Shown here piece by piece: positions 60,620 through 64,000 of a stretch of 64,000 nucleotides of DNA (within the stretch, counting starts at the first letter, position 1; every line of letters begins with the position of its first letter). Made by a program: the position numbers and the translations under genes. The stretch spans positions 2,666,001 to 2,730,000 of the forward strand of contig NZ_CP034035.1 of the NCBI RefSeq assembly GCF_005484945.1, written 5' to 3'. Origin of the DNA: Brenneria rubrifaciens. Its GTDB lineage: Bacteria; Pseudomonadota; Gammaproteobacteria; Enterobacterales; Enterobacteriaceae. The notes under the pieces are model-generated. The model ran no database searches. It had not been told where the DNA came from and worked only from the letters and a program-made list of their open reading frames with translations.

Positions 60620-61801
60620 ATGAATGCCAAACGCCTCTCACGTCTGTTAATACCCATTGCCGCCATCATTATTGCGGCCCTGCTGTGGCGTCACGTCAAT
60701 CAACCCCAGACCACGAAAAATAGCGGCAGCCGACCTGCGGCCATGCAGACATTGCCGCCCGTACAGGTCGCGCTGACGCAATCGGCCTCAGTTCCCTACT
60801 ACCTTTCCGGCCTCGGCACGGTGACCGCCGCCAACACGGTGACCCTCCGCAGCCGGGTGAACGGTGAACTGATGGCCCTGCACTTTCAGGAAGGTCAGCA
60901 GGTAAAGGCGGGGGACTTACTGGCCGAGATCGATCCGCGTCCTTTTCAGGTTGAACTGACTCAGGCACAGGGACAATTGGCGAAAGATCAGGCGGCGCTG
61001 GCAAACGCCCGTCAGGATCTATCCCGCTATCAGCAACTGGTAAAAACCAACCTCATCTCCCGCCAGGAGCTGGATGCGCAGACCGCGCAGGTGCGCCAGG
61101 CGGAAGGGGCGCTTAAAGCGGATGAAGGCGCGGTTGCCAGTGCGGAACTCCAGTTGGCCTACAGCAAGATTACCGCGCCAATCAGCGGCCGGGTCGGGCT
61201 AAAGCAGGTTGACGCAGGCAATTACATTACCAGCAGCGATACCAACGGGCTTGTCGTGATCACGCAAACCCACCCTATCGATGTGGTGTTCACCGTGCCG
61301 GAAGGCGAGATTGCCACCATTCTGAACGCGCAGAAATCAGAGCAACCGCCGATCGTCGAAGCCTGGGACCGCGCCAATCAGGAAAAGCTGTCGCAGGGCA
61401 GCCTGCTTAGCATGGACAACCAGATCGATACCACCACCGGCACCATCAAGCTCAAAGCACGCTTTGAAAATCTGGACGATGCGCTGTTTCCTAATCAGTT
61501 CGTTAATATCCGCATGAAGGTGGATACGCTGCAAAACGCCGTGATCGCCCCGACTGCCGCCGTGCAAATGGGGAACGAAGGACGTTTCGTCTGGATACTC
61601 AACGATAAGCGGGAAGTCAGCAAACGGCTGGTGACGACCAGCATTCAATACGGTCAGCAAATCGTGATTACCGCAGGTCTGGATGCCAACGTGCAGGTGG
61701 TGACCGATGGCATTGACCGCCTGACGGACGGGGCGAAAGTCGAGGTGCTGCCCTCGGCCCAAACAGAGAAAACACCGGTTCTCACCGGGGAGAAATCCTG
61801 A
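60620..61801 (+). CDS. mdtA: RND efflux adaptor MdtA
   Basis: Periplasmic membrane-fusion protein of the MdtABC-TolC drug and bile-salt pump, 393 aa. An N-terminal anchor (about 8-24, [15 protein letters not shown]) is followed by the biotinyl-lipoyl-like halves ([15 protein letters not shown], then [17 protein letters not shown] near 190), a helical hairpin between them ([20 protein letters not shown]), and the beta-barrel. The length is close to E. coli MdtA. Its stop overlaps the mdtB start (TGATG). Confidence 0.93.
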   Translation: MNAKRLSRLLIPIAAIIIAALLWRHVNQPQTTKNSGSRPAAMQTLPPVQVALTQSASVPYYLSGLGTVTAANTVTLRSRVNGELMALHFQEGQQVKAGDLLAEIDPRPFQVELTQAQGQLAKDQAALANARQDLSRYQQLVKTNLISRQELDAQTAQVRQAEGALKADEGAVASAELQLAYSKITAPISGRVGLKQVDAGNYITSSDTNGLVVITQTHPIDVVFTVPEGEIATILNAQKSEQPPIVEAWDRANQEKLSQGSLLSMDNQIDTTTGTIKLKARFENLDDALFPNQFVNIRMKVDTLQNAVIAPTAAVQMGNEGRFVWILNDKREVSKRLVTTSIQYGQQIVITAGLDANVQVVTDGIDRLTDGAKVEVLPSAQTEKTPVLTGEKS

Positions 61802-64000
61802 TGCCAGCTAACGCGCCAGCCAGTGGCGGCGGCCCATCACGGCTTTTTATACTGCGTCCGGTCGCCACCACGCTGCTTATGGTCGCCATCCTGCTGGCGG
61901 GGATCATCGGCTACCGCGCACTGCCCGTTTCGGCCTTGCCGGAAGTCGATTACCCGACGATTCAGGTAGTCACACTTTATCCCGGCGCCAGCCCCGAGGT
62001 GATTACCTCGGCGATTACCGCGCCCTTGGAACGTCAGTTCGGTCAGATGTCCGGGCTGAAACAGATGTTGACCCAGAGTTCAGGTGGGGCGTCGGTCATC
62101 ACCCTGCAATTCCAGTTGGAACTGTCGCTGGATATCGCGGAGCAAGATGTTCAGGCCGCCATTAATGCGGCAACCAACCTGCTGCCCACCGACCTGCCCT
62201 ATCCGCCAACCTACAGCAAGGTGAATCCGGCCGATCCGCCGATCATGACGCTGGCGGTCACCTCCAGCGCCATGCCGATGACGCAGGTGCAGGATATGGT
62301 CGATAATCGCATCGCGCAGAAAATTTCGCAGGTGTCCGGCGTCGGTCTGGTTTCGCTGGCGGGCGGGCAACGTCCCGCCGTCCGGGTGAAACTGAACGCG
62401 CCCGCGCTGGCGGCTTATGGGCTCACCAGCGAAACGATTCGCACCGCCATCGCCGCCGCCAACGTCAATTCCGCGAAAGGCAGTCTCGACGGCCCGACGC
62501 GCTCCGTCACGCTGTCCGCCAACGATCAGATGAAATCCGTCGAGGACTATCGGCAACTTATCGTCGCCTGGCGTAACGATGCGCCGGTACGCCTGCGTGA
62601 CGTCGCCATCATTGAGCAGGCTGCGGAAAACACCCATCTGGCTGCCTGGGCCAACCGCCAGCAGGCCATCATTATCAACATTCAGCGACAACCGGGCGCC
62701 AACGTCATCACCACCGCCGACAGTATCCGCAACATGTTGCCGGGATTGATCGCCAGCCTGCCGAAATCGGTTGATGTCGTCACGCTGACCGATCGCACCA
62801 CCAACATCCGGGCGTCAGTCAAAGACGTACAGTTCGAGCTGCTGCTGGCAATCGCGCTGGTCGTGATGGTGATTTATCTGTTTTTGCGTAACGCCGTCGC
62901 CACGCTGATCCCAAGCATCGTGGTGCCGCTGTCGCTGATGGGCACCTTCGCCGCCCTCTATTTTCTCGGTTTTTCCATCAACAACCTGACGCTAATGGCG
63001 CTCACCATTGCCACCGGCTTTGTGGTGGATGATGCGATCGTGGTCATTGAAAACATCTCCCGCTACATCGAAAAAGGGGAAAAACCGCTCAATGCGGCGT
63101 TGAAAGGGGCCGGGGAAATCGGTTTTACCATCATCTCGCTGACATTTTCGCTGATAGCCGTGCTGATCCCGCTGCTGTTTATGGGTGACATTATTGGTCG
63201 TCTGTTCAGTGAATTCGCCATTACACTGGCCGTCGCCATTCTGATTTCAGCGTTTGTCTCGCTCACGCTCACCCCCATGATGTGCGCGCGTATGCTCAGC
63301 CCTCAGTCACCGCACAAGCAGAACCGTTTTACCCGCGCCAGCGAGCGATTCTTCACCCGGCTGGTGGAGGCTTACGGCCGTTATCTGCGTATCGTGCTGA
63401 ATCACCCGTGGCTGACGCTGGGCGTCGCGTTAGCCACCTTGCTGATGACCATCCTGCTCTACCTGTGGATACCCAAAGGATTTTTTCCGGTACAGGACAA
63501 CAGTATTATTCAGGGAACGGTGCAGGCGCCGCAGTCGGTCTCGTTTCGTAATATGGCCGACCGCCAGCAGCAGGTGACCTCGATCATCATGAAAGATCCG
63601 GCGGTGCAGAGCGTCTCCTCCTTCGTGGGCGTCGACGGCACCAATGCGACGCTCAACAGCGGCCGTCTACAGATCAACCTGCGACCGCTCAACGCGCGCA
63701 GCGAACGCATTCCCGACATCATTGCCCGGCTGCAACAGCAGACCGCCCAGATCCCCGGCATTCGGCTTTATTTGCAACCGGTTCAGGATCTGACCATCGA
63801 TACGCAGATCAGCCGCACGCAATATCAGTTTACGTTGCAGACCCTGTCGCTGGACGCGCTAAGCCTGTGGGTGCCCAAGCTTATGGCGGAACTGCAAAAA
63901 CTGCCGCAGTTGCAAGACGTCAGCAGCGACTGGCAGGATCGGGCGCCGGTCGCCTTTGTCAACGTCAACCGCGACAGCGCCAGCCGCCTGGGGATTACCA
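61801..64000 (+). CDS. mdtB: RND efflux pump subunit MdtB, cut by window end
   Basis: Inner-membrane RND transporter, coupled to mdtA. The ATG at 61801 opens a frame that is still open at the window edge (about 733 of roughly 1040 residues). The start [22 protein letters not shown] is typical of MdtB, followed by the PN porter domain ([17 protein letters not shown]), spans from about residue 340, the proton-relay region [20 protein letters not shown] near 405 and the second porter half ([17 protein letters not shown]). MdtB normally works as a heterotrimer with MdtC. Confidence 0.93.
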   Translation, partial: MPANAPASGGGPSRLFILRPVATTLLMVAILLAGIIGYRALPVSALPEVDYPTIQVVTLYPGASPEVITSAITAPLERQFGQMSGLKQMLTQSSGGASVITLQFQLELSLDIAEQDVQAAINAATNLLPTDLPYPPTYSKVNPADPPIMTLAVTSSAMPMTQVQDMVDNRIAQKISQVSGVGLVSLAGGQRPAVRVKLNAPALAAYGLTSETIRTAIAAANVNSAKGSLDGPTRSVTLSANDQMKSVEDYRQLIVAWRNDAPVRLRDVAIIEQAAENTHLAAWANRQQAIIINIQRQPGANVITTADSIRNMLPGLIASLPKSVDVVTLTDRTTNIRASVKDVQFELLLAIALVVMVIYLFLRNAVATLIPSIVVPLSLMGTFAALYFLGFSINNLTLMALTIATGFVVDDAIVVIENISRYIEKGEKPLNAALKGAGEIGFTIISLTFSLIAVLIPLLFMGDIIGRLFSEFAITLAVAILISAFVSLTLTPMMCARMLSPQSPHKQNRFTRASERFFTRLVEAYGRYLRIVLNHPWLTLGVALATLLMTILLYLWIPKGFFPVQDNSIIQGTVQAPQSVSFRNMADRQQQVTSIIMKDPAVQSVSSFVGVDGTNATLNSGRLQINLRPLNARSERIPDIIARLQQQTAQIPGIRLYLQPVQDLTIDTQISRTQYQFTLQTLSLDALSLWVPKLMAELQKLPQLQDVSSDWQDRAPVAFVNVNRDSASRLGIT

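Overview
The window looks like chromosomal DNA of a plant-associated enterobacterium in the Pectobacteriaceae (the Pectobacterium/Dickeya/Brenneria group). The basis is a complete-looking out (type II secretion) cluster joined to a PehX-type exo-polygalacturonase gene, in an otherwise enterobacterial backbone (argU, folD-ybcJ-cysS-ppiB-lpxH-purEK, ppk-ppx-yfgG, galTK, nupC, mdtAB). The species cannot be fixed from sequence reading alone.

Layout. 1-520: no supportable gene, but a plus-strand terminator. 519-11570 (minus): outC-D-E-F-G-H-I-J-K-L-M-O, mostly with overlapping start and stop codons; outE carries a one-base deletion in its Walker A motif and outC lacks its PDZ region. 11621-13597: pehX with its own terminator and a long upstream region holding a perfect KdgR-like palindrome. 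14191-14598: the pilotin outS. 14766-19524: alaC, divergent from a dgcN-dgcA-dat operon for D-glutamate/D-alanine conversion. 19603-22053: a large MscS-type channel. 22431-22507: tRNA-Arg(TCT), argU.

22508-29140 is an accessory island abutting argU: a truncated IS110, a truncated IS3-family element, a 40-aa and a 112-aa unknown reading frame, the 3' end of an unknown gene cut by a complete IS21-family element, an IS4-family element missing its end, and a Tn3-type transposase fragment, ending beside an orphan PTS EIIA gene. 29949-31508 encodes a membrane diguanylate cyclase.

31624-38102 is the conserved folD, ybcJ, cysS, (doxX), ppiB, lpxH, purE, purK block, with a PurR operator before purE. 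sdaC follows, with a decayed sdaB start behind it. A PstS-less pstC-pstA-pstB set (minus) is divergent from ppk-ppx (plus), with a Pho-box-like site between them: phosphate import next to polyphosphate synthesis and breakdown. Then come yfgG, mgtE, galTK (minus) with two gal operators and a divergent galR/galS-type repressor, nupC, an ABC amino-acid or guanidino-compound importer without an ATPase but with a ureohydrolase and an XRE-cupin regulator, and mdtA with the start of mdtB, cut by the window edge.

The most notable points are the two lesions in the secretion machine (OutE Walker A frameshift, OutC without PDZ), the pehX terminator only about 20 bases before outC, the compact D-glutamate operon beside alaC, the decayed sdaB, and the ureohydrolase with an altered metal-binding motif.
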